Program-made: the position numbers and the translations under genes | Shown here: one piece after another, positions 8,317 through 16,889 of the stretch | How the letters are laid out: each line of letters starts with the position of its first letter | Numbering within the stretch: the first letter of the stretch is position 1 | NCBI RefSeq assembly: GCF_040801785.1 | Contig: NZ_CP161805.1 | Span: 1,178,001-1,242,000 of the forward strand | DNA length: 64,000 nucleotides | Source: Sulfitobacter sp. LCG007 | GTDB taxonomy: Bacteria; Pseudomonadota; Alphaproteobacteria; Rhodobacterales; Rhodobacteraceae | Direction of reading: 5' to 3' | The notes under the pieces: generated by a model | Database searches by the model: none | The model's input: only the letters and a program-made list of their open reading frames with translations | What the model was told of the DNA's origin: nothing

Positions 8317-10136
8317 GCGAGTCGGCGCGCAAGCGCCTCATCGTCACGCTGGCAGGGGCGCTTCTTGCCGCCGGATGGGCATGGTTAGCGGCTCAGCCAC
8401 AGCTGGAGGCGAGGGCAGGCCCCGCCGACGGGCTTGAGGCGGTTCTCACCGACTTTCGTCTCAGGACCCATGGACCGGCCGTGCCTGCGGATCAGGTCGT
8501 CGTCGTGGCAATCGACGACGCCTCGCTTGCCGATCCCGATTTCGGCGCTCTCGAAGGCCGCCAGCGGCTTGCCCGGCTGATCGGGGCGATCTCAGCGGCC
8601 GGGCCAAGGGTCATCGGACTGGATGTGATACTGGCCGATCCGGGCACGCCCGAGGGCGACGCGGCGCTGGCGGATGCGCTTGCGGGCGGGCCCGTCGTGA
8701 TCGGGGCGGCCGCAAGCTTCGGATCGGGCGAAGCGGGGATCGCGCTGCCCCGGGCCAGCGAGGTGCTGTCTCCGCAGCCCCGGTTCGCGGCGGCGTCTGA
8801 GGTCGGCCTCGTCAATCTGGCCACGGATGTGAACGGCACGCCGCGGCATGTGCCCATGGTCGCGCTGACCGATGGCGGGCTGATGCAATCCATGGCGCTG
8901 CGCGTCGCGTCGCGGACCCTCGATGTCGTGCCCCGCATCGGTGAGCGAAGTCTGACGCTGGGTGACAGGGCCGTTCCGCTGGACGCCGGCGCTCAGATGC
9001 CGCTGCGCCTGCTCGGACCCGCCGGAACGGTGCCGACCATTCCTGCGCTGTCCGTGCTTTCGGGCGATGCCGCGCCCGCGCTGGCGGGAAAGAGCGTGAT
9101 GGTCGGGTTCACCGCGACCGCATTCGGCGACCGCTTCCTGACGCCCTACGGAGCCGATACGCCCGGCGTCGAGATCATCGCGACCGCCATCGGGCAACTT
9201 GTCGGAGCGCCAAACCTGCGTCGTGACGGCGAGACTCGCAGGGCGGATGCCGCGATCGCCGTTGCGCTGGCAGCGGCGTCGGCGGTTTCGGTGCTGCTCT
9301 TCCCGCTTGTCATCGGCGTGCCGCTTGCTCTGGGCCTGCTGGTGGCCACGCTTGGTGCCGTCTGGACCGCGTTCGGGCAGGGGCTGTGGCTCAGCGCCGC
9401 CTTGCCACTGCTGGCGGCGGGCCCCGTCATCCTGTTGGGCGGCTCGGCGCGTCATCTCTTCGAACGCCGGCAGGCACAGAATGCCGCGCGCGCGATGCAG
9501 GCGCTGAAGCGCTTCCAGTCACCTGCGCTCGCCGATCTCATCGCGAACGATCCGGAGTTCCTGATCGCGCCCCAAACCCGCGATCTGATCGTCTTCTTCT
9601 GCGATCTCAGCGGTTTCACGGCGCTTTCCCAGACCCTCGGTCCGGCGCAGACGCAGGCGTTTCTCAAGCGCTTCCACAACCGGACGACGGACGTGGTCGA
9701 GAAACGCGGCGGCGTCGTGCTGAACTACATGGGCGACGGCGCGATGGCTGTCTTCGGATTGCGCCGGGCGAATCGGGACGCCGCGAACGAAGCTCTATCC
9801 GCCGCCTTCGACCTGGTCGCGGCAATCGCGGAGCTGCGGCCCGGCGAGGATGGGCCCGGCGATGCGCTGGCCTGCCGGATCGGCATCCATTCCGGGCCCG
9901 TCATCCTGTCCCGCCTCGGGGGAGAACGGCAGCATCAGGTAACGGTCACCGGCGACACGGTGAACCTTGCAAGCCGGCTGATGGAGGTCGCCAAGGGAGA
10001 AGGGGCAAGCATCGCAGTCACGTCGGACCTGCTGGGCGCACTCGGGAGCGCGTCGACTCCGGCACCCCACCTCGTGCGTACCGTGCCGGTGCGCGGACGG
10101 CGGGGAGTGACCGATGTTCATCTCTGGCGGCCCTGA
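8313..10136 (+). CDS. CHASE2 sensor-adenylate/guanylate cyclase (class III)
   Basis: 607 residues. TM1 (about 9-27) leads into a periplasmic CHASE2 domain (about 35-300, containing VVVVAIDDASL and VIGLDVILADPG). Three membrane segments (about 310-376) are followed by a short linker and a class III nucleotide cyclase domain (about 420-600). The two metal-binding aspartates are visible as D431 in FFCDLSGFT and D475 in MGDGAMAVFG. RIGIHSGPV and TVNLASRL are also class III hallmarks. It should convert ATP (or GTP) to a cyclic nucleotide at the inner membrane in response to a periplasmic cue. It is coupled to the upstream FecR-domain gene. Confidence 0.9.
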   Translation: MSESARKRLIVTLAGALLAAGWAWLAAQPQLEARAGPADGLEAVLTDFRLRTHGPAVPADQVVVVAIDDASLADPDFGALEGRQRLARLIGAISAAGPRVIGLDVILADPGTPEGDAALADALAGGPVVIGAAASFGSGEAGIALPRASEVLSPQPRFAAASEVGLVNLATDVNGTPRHVPMVALTDGGLMQSMALRVASRTLDVVPRIGERSLTLGDRAVPLDAGAQMPLRLLGPAGTVPTIPALSVLSGDAAPALAGKSVMVGFTATAFGDRFLTPYGADTPGVEIIATAIGQLVGAPNLRRDGETRRADAAIAVALAAASAVSVLLFPLVIGVPLALGLLVATLGAVWTAFGQGLWLSAALPLLAAGPVILLGGSARHLFERRQAQNAARAMQALKRFQSPALADLIANDPEFLIAPQTRDLIVFFCDLSGFTALSQTLGPAQTQAFLKRFHNRTTDVVEKRGGVVLNYMGDGAMAVFGLRRANRDAANEALSAAFDLVAAIAELRPGEDGPGDALACRIGIHSGPVILSRLGGERQHQVTVTGDTVNLASRLMEVAKGEGASIAVTSDLLGALGSASTPAPHLVRTVPVRGRRGVTDVHLWRP

Positions 10137-10338
10137 CGTCGAACGTGACGGAGCAGGCGGACCGCATTCGCTGTAACGGCTGCGAATGGCGGGCGACTGC
10201 GTGGTGCATCCCGTCCACACGGCCACCGCGCGGTGGCACGACCTTTCTGCGGATGGATGAACGCCACATCTTGTCCAACGCGCGCAGGCGTTACATCCTC
10301 GTCCGACCCCGATACCCGACCCGAGCGAGCGGACACGC

Positions 10339-11397
10339 ATGATCCGGACAAGCCTTGCCATCATCGCCACCGTGCTCGTATTCTACACGCTGCGCGAGGT
10401 TTCGGAATTCTTCGCCCCTGTCGTGGCGGCCCTCGTGCTGGGCATCGTCCTGTCGCCGCTCGCGGACGCGATGGACCGGCTCGGCTTCAGGCCCTCCATC
10501 GCGGCCTTCATTTCGGCAGGGCTCGCCGTCACCGTGATCGTCGGGATCATGTTCATCATGGAGCCATATGTCAGCCTCGCCATAGCGCGCGCCCCGGTGA
10601 TCTGGACCGAGCTCAGCGAGGCGGTCGAGACCGTCCGTTCGATGCTTCTGGGACTGGACGAGATTGCCAAGGACATGGCCGAGGCCGTCGATCCCGGCAG
10701 CTCGGGCCCTGCCGCGGGGGGCGTGGGCGCAGAGGCCGGTGCGGCGCTTCCAAAGGTGACGGACGCCCTTTACCTCGCCCCGGCCTTCGTCGCGCAGCTC
10801 ATGCTTTTCATCGGGGCCTTCTATTTCTTCCTGATGACGCGCCGGGACATCTATGCATGGCTCGGAAACTCGATCTCGGGACTGACCAATGAGGATTTCC
10901 TGACCGCCGAGCGCCGCGTCGCGCGCTATTTCCTGACCATCACCGCCATCAACGCGACCTTCGGCCTGCTTGTCGCGGGCGTCATGCAGGCCTTCGGGAT
11001 GCCCGGACCCGGTTTCTGGGGCCTGATGGCGTTCCTGCTGAACTTCATCCTCTATCTCGGACCGATCATGCTGGGGGCAACGCTGCTTGTCGCGGGGCTG
11101 GTGGCCTTCGACGGCGCGATAAGCATCGCGCCCGCGGCTGCCTACATGACCATGAACGCCCTCGAGGGACAGTTCGTCACCCCGGCCCTCATCGGTCAGC
11201 GCATGGCGCTCAACCCGTTGCTGGTCTTTCTCTTCCTGATCTTCTGGATCTGGCTCTGGGGCCCGCTGGGCGGCATGGTCGCCCTGCCGATGCTGATCTG
11301 GATCGTGTCGGTCACGGAAGCGGCGCTGGGTCAGACCATCTCTTCGGGAATTCCCGGCAGATTGCGACCGAACCTTCTGGCCGGGCGCGACGCGTAG
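10339..11397 (+). CDS. AI-2E family transporter (PerM/YhhT-like)
   Basis: 352 residues, with seven to eight predicted membrane segments in the AI-2E exporter family arrangement: two N-terminal helices, a soluble segment around residues 90-145, then a C-terminal bundle with GPIMLGATLLVAG and the typical EGQFVTPALIG motif. Family members export autoinducer-2, export small acids or act as Na+/H+ antiporters, so the substrate cannot be assigned. About 200 bases without a gene separate it from the cyclase. Its last 67 bases overlap the end of the convergent phospholipase D gene. Confidence 0.86.
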   Translation: MIRTSLAIIATVLVFYTLREVSEFFAPVVAALVLGIVLSPLADAMDRLGFRPSIAAFISAGLAVTVIVGIMFIMEPYVSLAIARAPVIWTELSEAVETVRSMLLGLDEIAKDMAEAVDPGSSGPAAGGVGAEAGAALPKVTDALYLAPAFVAQLMLFIGAFYFFLMTRRDIYAWLGNSISGLTNEDFLTAERRVARYFLTITAINATFGLLVAGVMQAFGMPGPGFWGLMAFLLNFILYLGPIMLGATLLVAGLVAFDGAISIAPAAAYMTMNALEGQFVTPALIGQRMALNPLLVFLFLIFWIWLWGPLGGMVALPMLIWIVSVTEAALGQTISSGIPGRLRPNLLAGRDA

Positions 11398-12884
11398 GGC
11401 AACAGGAAACCGGTCCTGTCCTCGGGATCGCGCCGCGCGTTGTCGCGCGCTCTTTCCCGCCACGCGCGCTGTGCGGATTCAGGGTCGAAGAACTCGGGAC
11501 CCGCGTCTGCGCCGAGCCATTTGCCGAAGCAACGCTCGCGGAAGTGGCGGACCGTCGCGGGATCGACGACCCTGACACCGGCCTCGGTATCCCATTTCAG
11601 GCTGCGTCCGTTGAGATTCGCCGACGAGACGATGGCGACGCTGTCGTCGAAGATGGACAGCTTGGCGTGGACGTAGATGATCGGCGCCCGGTAAAGCAGG
11701 GCCCGCCCGGTTTCGGACCCGCGCCGGGGTTGTGCGGGCGAGACCAGCGTCAGACGGTCGCCGAAGGCGTCCCGCAGGATGTTCACGCATTTGGCCTGAA
11801 GATATTCCCCGTAGCGCGCGTCCCCGCCGGAGTTGTTCTCGAACGCCACGTCATCCGGTGCGCCCGGCAGGAGCAGGATGAGCGTCAGCGCCCGGTTTCG
11901 CCTTGCGCAGCCCGCGAAGTAGCGTGCCAGGCGCGTGTCCCGGAAGAACTGGCTTTCCAGATAGACCAGCCGCTGGGCGCGAGACATTTCGTCCCGGTGT
12001 GCCTGCTCGATCTCCCTGAACAGGAAACGCGGCGACAGAAAGACCGCCTCGCGCTTGCGCCGCTGCGAGAGCGTGCGCATCAGATGCGGCAGCTCCGAGC
12101 CCTTTTTCTTCCCTGCGGCGACCTCCTGAAATTCCCTGATATGGGTGTAGGCGTCGCCCGCCTCGGGTCCGCGGACCATGAGCTGCATGTCATGCCACGT
12201 CTGGTCTGCGGGCTGGTCGTGCTCCCATGTGTCGTAGCGCCTGTCGTTCAGGTCGAGACCGCCGATATAGAGGACCTTGCGGTCGAATACCGCGATCTTC
12301 TGGTGGTGGATCACCGGGACCAGCCGGGGGATCGCGCCGGGAAGGAGCTTCAGCAGGCCCTTCTCGAGCTTGAGATAGTGCCGCAGGAACGGTGTGCGCT
12401 CGTAAAAGCGACGTCTTTCGCCCTCGGGTTCGGCGTTCACCCTCCCGATCGTCTCGGAAATCTCCTTCCGGCTGCGCGGCCAGAAGGCGAGGCTGAGCAG
12501 AAAGCCGACGCGCGAGGGGTGCATCGCGACCCGCGCCCTCAGAAGGTCGGCGCGCCCGGACACCTCGCCGATGGCGATCAGCGCCCGCAGGCTCTCCCAG
12601 CTTGTCCGGTGCATCCGGGGCATCGCGACCGGGTCGAAGTCGGTGACGGTGATATCGAGCGGGACACCCTGGGCCAGCTTGTACGCAATCAGATCGAACC
12701 AGGTGTCTCCGATCCTGCGCGCCTCGGGTGAGTGCAGCTTCGTGAAGGGATCGAAGATCCGAAAAGACATCGTCGCATCGTCCCGGGCATCGAGATAGGC
12801 GCGTTCGAAGGCGGGGTAGGCCTCCTGCGCTGTGATCAGCAGCTCGTAGCCGCTTTCGATGGCGATGCCCTGATCCGCTGACAT
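11331..12884 (-). CDS. Phospholipase D-family protein (two HKD motifs)
   Basis: 517 residues from the ATG at 12884 (MSADQGIAIE). Two HxKx4D motifs are intact: HQKIAVFD near residue 200 and HAKLSIFD near 400, each followed by the usual GG/SxNLN segments. The family hydrolyses or transfers phosphodiester head groups, as in cardiolipin synthases and phospholipase D. There is no obvious N-terminal membrane anchor, which argues against a classical ClsA. Its ATG overlaps the kinase stop (TGATG), so it is the last gene of the nepR-ecfG-kinase-pld operon and is likely a stress-induced lipid-modifying enzyme. The C-terminus runs 67 bases antisense into the AI-2E gene. Confidence 0.88.
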   Translation of the reverse strand: MSADQGIAIESGYELLITAQEAYPAFERAYLDARDDATMSFRIFDPFTKLHSPEARRIGDTWFDLIAYKLAQGVPLDITVTDFDPVAMPRMHRTSWESLRALIAIGEVSGRADLLRARVAMHPSRVGFLLSLAFWPRSRKEISETIGRVNAEPEGERRRFYERTPFLRHYLKLEKGLLKLLPGAIPRLVPVIHHQKIAVFDRKVLYIGGLDLNDRRYDTWEHDQPADQTWHDMQLMVRGPEAGDAYTHIREFQEVAAGKKKGSELPHLMRTLSQRRKREAVFLSPRFLFREIEQAHRDEMSRAQRLVYLESQFFRDTRLARYFAGCARRNRALTLILLLPGAPDDVAFENNSGGDARYGEYLQAKCVNILRDAFGDRLTLVSPAQPRRGSETGRALLYRAPIIYVHAKLSIFDDSVAIVSSANLNGRSLKWDTEAGVRVVDPATVRHFRERCFGKWLGADAGPEFFDPESAQRAWRERARDNARRDPEDRTGFLLPYASRPARRFGRNLPGIPEEMV

Positions 12885-14599
12885 CAGTAGTCGCCCGCCT
12901 CGGGAATGAATTCCGCCGCCTTGAAGGTCACATCGACGGTATAGCTGTCCTCTGTGTGCCTGATGTCGACATCGGCCCCGAGCTGGATCGCGAAGGCGTT
13001 GATCAGCTGCGTTCCCATGCCGGTGCCCTGCACGTCGCGCGCCTCGCCGACCGAATTGGCGAAGGTGAAGTGGCAGGTCCGCTCGCTGCCTGCCTTGACC
13101 GAGACGGTGATCCATGGCGTCTGGCCGGGCCGTGCGCCGAAATACTTCATCGCGTTGGTTGCGGTTTCCGCGGCAAGCAGGGACATCGGCACCGCCTGAT
13201 CGGGATAGAGGCGGATCGGTTCGATATCGGTCTGCAGCCGCACGTTCGAGTTGTCGATGGTGCCTATGTCGATCGAGTTCTCGACGATCTCCTGGATGAG
13301 ATGGCCCACGTCGACCTGCCCACCGGACGAGGTCTGGTAGAGATCGCGGTGGATCGTCGCCAGGCTCAGCACGCGGTCCTGTATCCGGCGCAGCACCTGC
13401 GCGGTCTGCGGATCGTCGAGTTCGCGTATCTGCATGTTGATGATCGAGGATATGAGCTGGAGGTTGTTCTTGACGCGGTGGTGAACCTCCTTGATCAGCG
13501 CGTTCCTGCTGCGCACCGCGTCCTCGAGCTGCGCCTCGTCGCGCAGGATCGAGTCGGTCATCATCAGGAATGCGTTCTGGATGCGCTGGACCTCGGTGGG
13601 ACTACCCACCTTCGACGGCTCTGGCGGCATCTTCCGGGACCGCGCGAAATCGGCCATCTGCACGCCGAGACGCTGGACATGGCTGGTGACCAGACGGTGG
13701 ATCGAGAACAGCGCCACCCCGAGCGAGGCGAGCCACATCAGCGCCGGAAAGAGCGTTGCCGGCATCGTCCAGTCCGACTGGGTCGCCAGGTTTCGCTTGG
13801 TATCCCAGATGCCGAGGACATAGATCGCCTCCTTGTCGATCGGCACGACCGCAAAGCTTCTGTAGGCACCGTTGCGGTCGTGATCGGTGAAGGCTTGCGC
13901 GGGCTGGCCGATCAGGCTGTCGAGGGTCTTGCTTTGGGGAAGCCTGAATTCCGCGTTCGGCAGTCCCTGCGCCGCGGTCAGGATTTCGCCGCTGCTGTTG
14001 AAGGTGATCAGATCGATGAGCGAACCCGCAGGATCGTCAAGCGCCTCGGTCTGAAGAGCCCTGTGCGGCAGCGAAACCTGCACGAAGCCGATGAGCTGGC
14101 CCTGATCCTCGAACACCGGCTGGGAGACGGTCAGCATCGACACGCCCTCGGTCGCCTTCTCGCGTTCGATCAGGACGCGCGGCTTGGCCTCCTCGACCGT
14201 CGCGCGGAAGTCGGCATAGGTCGAGATGTCCCGGATATTCCCGTCAGACGAACAGCGCGTCACGCCCGAGACGGGGACGAAGCTGGCGAATGTAAAGCTG
14301 GGGGAGCGTTCCACGAAATGCGCCATGAGTTCAGCGCATTCGTCCGTGTCCTGCGACAACTCGGCAAACAGCGCCGAAAGCCCCTGCGCCGCGCCGAAGG
14401 CACGCTGAAGCACGAGACGCTGGTCGAGTGCGGCGCTTTCCGTAAGCACCATCAGCGCCAGCTCGGCGTTCTCCTGGGCCTTTTCAGATACGCTGTGTGT
14501 CTGGCTTATCGCGATCAGCCCGATGGGCAGCAATGCCAGCGACATCAACCCGATCAAGCGAAATCTGAGGCTGTGATACCACTTCGCCTCGTTCAGCAT
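12884..14599 (-). CDS. Membrane sensor histidine kinase, HisKA_2/HWE type, general stress response
   Basis: 571 residues. TM1 (about 12-32), a periplasmic Cache-like sensor region (about 35-270), TM2 (about 280-305), a linker, then a HisKA_2 domain with the phospho-accepting histidine near residue 372 in EVHHRVKNNLQLISS. A HATPase-like domain follows, with ETATNAMKYFG as N-box and GTGMGTQLI as G-box. HisKA_2/HWE kinases (PhyK-like) phosphorylate PhyR in alphaproteobacteria. It begins 6 bases after the ecfG stop and overlaps pld, so all four are co-expressed. Here its job is most likely to sense an envelope signal and phosphorylate the PhyR encoded nearby. Confidence 0.9.
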   Translation of the reverse strand: MLNEAKWYHSLRFRLIGLMSLALLPIGLIAISQTHSVSEKAQENAELALMVLTESAALDQRLVLQRAFGAAQGLSALFAELSQDTDECAELMAHFVERSPSFTFASFVPVSGVTRCSSDGNIRDISTYADFRATVEEAKPRVLIEREKATEGVSMLTVSQPVFEDQGQLIGFVQVSLPHRALQTEALDDPAGSLIDLITFNSSGEILTAAQGLPNAEFRLPQSKTLDSLIGQPAQAFTDHDRNGAYRSFAVVPIDKEAIYVLGIWDTKRNLATQSDWTMPATLFPALMWLASLGVALFSIHRLVTSHVQRLGVQMADFARSRKMPPEPSKVGSPTEVQRIQNAFLMMTDSILRDEAQLEDAVRSRNALIKEVHHRVKNNLQLISSIINMQIRELDDPQTAQVLRRIQDRVLSLATIHRDLYQTSSGGQVDVGHLIQEIVENSIDIGTIDNSNVRLQTDIEPIRLYPDQAVPMSLLAAETATNAMKYFGARPGQTPWITVSVKAGSERTCHFTFANSVGEARDVQGTGMGTQLINAFAIQLGADVDIRHTEDSYTVDVTFKAAEFIPEAGDY

Positions 14600-14605
14600 C
14601 GATCG

Positions 14606-15163
14606 TCACCTTGCCACTTTGCCTCCGTCCGTAAGGACGGCCATCGTTGCCCCGTCGGTCAGCTCCATCGGGCTGTCCGCATCGAGTTTTAGAAGTTCGG
14701 TCAGCCGAGCGCGACCGCGATTCACACGGCTCTTGATCGTGCCGATCGCGACGGCGCACATGTCCGCCGCCTCTTCGTAGGAGAAACCCGACGCGCCCAC
14801 AAGGATCAGCGCCTCACGCTGCTCGTCGGGAAGGATCTCGAACGCCTTGCGGAAGTCCTTGAGGTTCATGCGTCCGTCGTGGTCGGGTTTCACCGACAGG
14901 GTGGCCGTGAACACGCCGTCGACATCCGGCACCTCCCGGTTCAGCTTGCGCCGGCTCGAGTAGTAGGTGTTCCTCAGGATAGTGAAGAGCCAGGCGCGCA
15001 TGTTGGTTCCCGGCTGGAACTTTTCGATGTTGGTCCATGCCTTCACGACCGTGTCCTGCACCATGTCATCGGCGGTCGCGCCGTTGCGGGTCAGGCTGAG
15101 GGCAAAGGCGCGCAACGCCGGCAGATGATCCACCAGCTCTTCTCTGGCATCGGTAGATTTCAT
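14606..15163 (-). CDS. ecfG: General stress response sigma factor EcfG
   Basis: 185 residues with ECF sigma-2 (about 10-80, including DDMVQDTVVKAW and NMRAWLFTILRN) and sigma-4 (about 105-165, including LPDEQREALILVGASGFSYE and GTIKSRVNRGRARL) regions and no sigma-3, the EcfG group layout. It directs RNA polymerase to GGAAC...GTT promoters, several of which lie in this window. Its ATG overlaps the nepR stop by four bases, which couples sigma factor to anti-sigma factor. A divergent phyR completes the partner-switch module. Confidence 0.95.
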   Translation of the reverse strand: MKSTDAREELVDHLPALRAFALSLTRNGATADDMVQDTVVKAWTNIEKFQPGTNMRAWLFTILRNTYYSSRRKLNREVPDVDGVFTATLSVKPDHDGRMNLKDFRKAFEILPDEQREALILVGASGFSYEEAADMCAVAIGTIKSRVNRGRARLTELLKLDADSPMELTDGATMAVLTDGGKVAR

Positions 15164-15324
15164 TTGGAGTTCTTGGCCTCCGAGTCCTGGGCCTTCAGAA
15201 CCGCAAGAAGATCCTTGAAACGGTCCGGCAGATCGTCCTGCACGAGATCCGAATAGACAAGCTTCAGATTGGCATCGATGATAGATGCGATCCGGTCAGA
15301 CGGCTCGTCCTTTTTGGAAGTCAT
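15160..15324 (-). CDS. nepR: Anti-sigma factor NepR
   Basis: 54 residues, starting MTSKKDEPSDRIASIIDANL. The core LVYSDLVQDDLPDRFKDLL matches the NepR signature (hydrophobic-Y-x2-(V/L)-x4-(V/L)PDRFxxLL). NepR holds EcfG inactive until phosphorylated PhyR captures it. The gene is first in the minus-strand operon, ends in an ATGA overlap with ecfG and is preceded by the divergent EcfG promoter at 15371-15403. Confidence 0.93.
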   Translation of the reverse strand: MTSKKDEPSDRIASIIDANLKLVYSDLVQDDLPDRFKDLLAVLKAQDSEAKNSK

Positions 15325-15370
15325 GTGCACTCTCTGAAGCTCGTCTCAAGTTATTTATCACAGTGTTTGC

Positions 15371-15403
15371 GGAACCAAACCTCGGTCGCGTAGGTTTGGT
15401 TCC
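15371..15403. promoter_or_regulatory. Palindromic bidirectional EcfG promoter between nepR-ecfG and phyR
   Basis: A perfect inverted repeat: GGAACCAAACCT (15371-15382), nine-base spacer, AGGTTTGGTTCC (15392-15403). On each strand it reads GGAAC, 17 bases, GGTT, which fits the EcfG consensus (GGAAC, 16-17 bases, C/G-GTT). It therefore serves phyR (start 15431) and nepR-ecfG (start 15324) together and gives positive autoregulation of the module. Confidence 0.85.
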
Positions 15404-15430
15404 AGAAAAAATCCCTACGAGGCGAAAAAT

Positions 15431-16246
15431 ATGTCAGACGCGACCCAATCCCCGGACTTCTCGGACCAGGTGGCGGAACAGCTTCCCTACCTGCGCCGCT
15501 ACGCTCGGGCGCTGACGGGAACCCAGTCCAGCGGCGACCGATATGCGGTTGCGACGCTTGAATCCATCCTGCAGGACAGAACGGTCATCGCCGATTGCGA
15601 GTCGGTGCGCGTCGGACTCTTCAAGTGCTTCCACGCCATCTGGAGTTCGACGGGTGCGGCGATGGAAGGCGACGAGGAAAACGCCGTTATCGCCCAGGCG
15701 CAGGCGCATCTGGCGAGCCTTGCAAGCAACACGCGCGAAGCGCTTCTGCTGGCCACGATCGAGGAGTTCTCGATCCCCGAGATCGCCGAGATCATGGACA
15801 TCGACCGCGACGAGGTGCGCCACCTTATCGAGACCGCGCGCCAGGACATGAACCGGTCCGTGCTCGGACGCGTCATGATCATCGAGGACGAGCCGATCAT
15901 CGCCGCTGACCTCAAGGACATCGTCTCCGAGCTTGGCCACGAGGTCGTAGGGGTCAGCCGGACCCGCGACGCGGCGGTCGAGATGGGCCAGCGCGAGAAG
16001 CCGGACCTGATCCTCGCCGACATCCAGCTTGCCGACAATTCGTCCGGTATCGACGCGGTAAACGACCTGTTGCGCCAGTTGGGCGACCGTCCGGTGATCT
16101 TCATCACCGCCTTCCCGGAACGTCTGCTCACGGGAGAGAGGCCCGAGCCTGCCTTCCTGATTCCGAAGCCTTACAAGGAAGATCAGGTCAAGTCGGCTGT
16201 CAGTCAGGCGATGTTCTTCGCATCGACCGAAACGCTCAAGGCCTGA
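15431..16246 (+). CDS. phyR: General stress response regulator PhyR
   Basis: 271 residues. The N-terminal half (about 1-135) is a sigma-factor-like domain (QVAEQLPYLRRYARALTG; EIAEIMDIDRDEVRHLI) that mimics EcfG. The C-terminal half (about 145-265) is a receiver domain with IIEDEP at the acidic pocket, phospho-aspartate D197 in LILADIQLAD, and IPKPYKEDQV carrying the conserved lysine. Phosphorylated PhyR binds NepR and frees EcfG. It is divergent from nepR-ecfG across the shared palindromic promoter. Confidence 0.96.
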   Translation: MSDATQSPDFSDQVAEQLPYLRRYARALTGTQSSGDRYAVATLESILQDRTVIADCESVRVGLFKCFHAIWSSTGAAMEGDEENAVIAQAQAHLASLASNTREALLLATIEEFSIPEIAEIMDIDRDEVRHLIETARQDMNRSVLGRVMIIEDEPIIAADLKDIVSELGHEVVGVSRTRDAAVEMGQREKPDLILADIQLADNSSGIDAVNDLLRQLGDRPVIFITAFPERLLTGERPEPAFLIPKPYKEDQVKSAVSQAMFFASTETLKA

Positions 16247-16352
16247 TAACGGTCTGAACGGCGGCGCGGTCAGTCCGCACCGCAACCTTTGCGTTCTCAA
16301 AGACAAAGAACTGGTCGCGAGGAACTCATCGAATTGCGCCCTGCGAGACCGG

Positions 16353-16381
16353 TAGCGCGCCAGTCTTGGGCTGGTGCGCTA
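16353..16381. terminator. Hairpin between convergent phyR and DUF1328 gene
   Basis: TAGCGC-g-CCAG, seven-base loop, CTGG-t-GCGCTA: ten paired bases with one internal mismatch, between two convergent genes. The T-run is poor on both strands, so termination is an inference from position. Confidence 0.45.
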
Positions 16382-16409
16382 TCTTGCAAGCCGAGGCTGG
16401 CGCGTGGCG

Positions 16410-16571
16410 CTAGGACCGGATCATGCGCGCGATCAGTGCGATCACGAACAGCACGATGAAGACGAAGAACAGGATCTGTGCGATCCCGGCCGAGGCGCTT
16501 GCTATGCCGCCGAAGCCGAAGACGCCGGCAATCAGGGCGATCACGAAAAATATCAAGGCCCAGTAAAGCAC
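16410..16571 (-). CDS. DUF1328 small membrane protein
   Basis: 53 residues from a GTG start at 16571, preceded by a GGAAAGGA ribosome-binding site. The sequence begins (M)[19 protein letters not shown] and contains [14 protein letters not shown], the DUF1328 (YtjA-like) pattern of two membrane helices. Function is unknown, but these proteins are often stress-inducible. An EcfG-type promoter lies about 70 bases upstream, so it is probably a member of the general stress regulon. Confidence 0.9.
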   Translation of the reverse strand: MLYWALIFFVIALIAGVFGFGGIASASAGIAQILFFVFIVLFVIALIARMIRS

Positions 16572-16641
16572 AAGGGTATCCTTTCCAAAAGTTCCTCCGT
16601 CCGGCGTCAGATGTTGCGGTGCGGACCCGGTGTACGAAAAG

Positions 16642-16666
16642 AACCTGAGCGCTACACGTTGGTTCC
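16642..16666 (-). promoter_or_regulatory. EcfG-type promoter for the DUF1328 gene
   Basis: On the minus strand, GGAAC (16662-16666), 16 bases, GGTT (16642-16645), 71 bases before the GTG start. The other bases between 16572 and 16889 show no gene and no other clear signal. Confidence 0.72.
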
Positions 16667-16889
16667 AAACAATTAATTCCGACGATCGACCCGCCCGAAC
16701 CTCCTCGAGCCCTCTGGCACGGCAGCCGCAGCCATGGCGGCAGCGCAAGGGGCAGCGCAGATGAGGGATGAGGCGTAATCTGCGCGTCTTCACCCGCTGT
16801 CGCGGTATCTGAAAGTCAGGATTCCGTGTGCCGTCCGGCCGGACCCGGTTGCGGCGGCTTCCGCCAGTGTCAGGCTAGCGGCATCGCCG

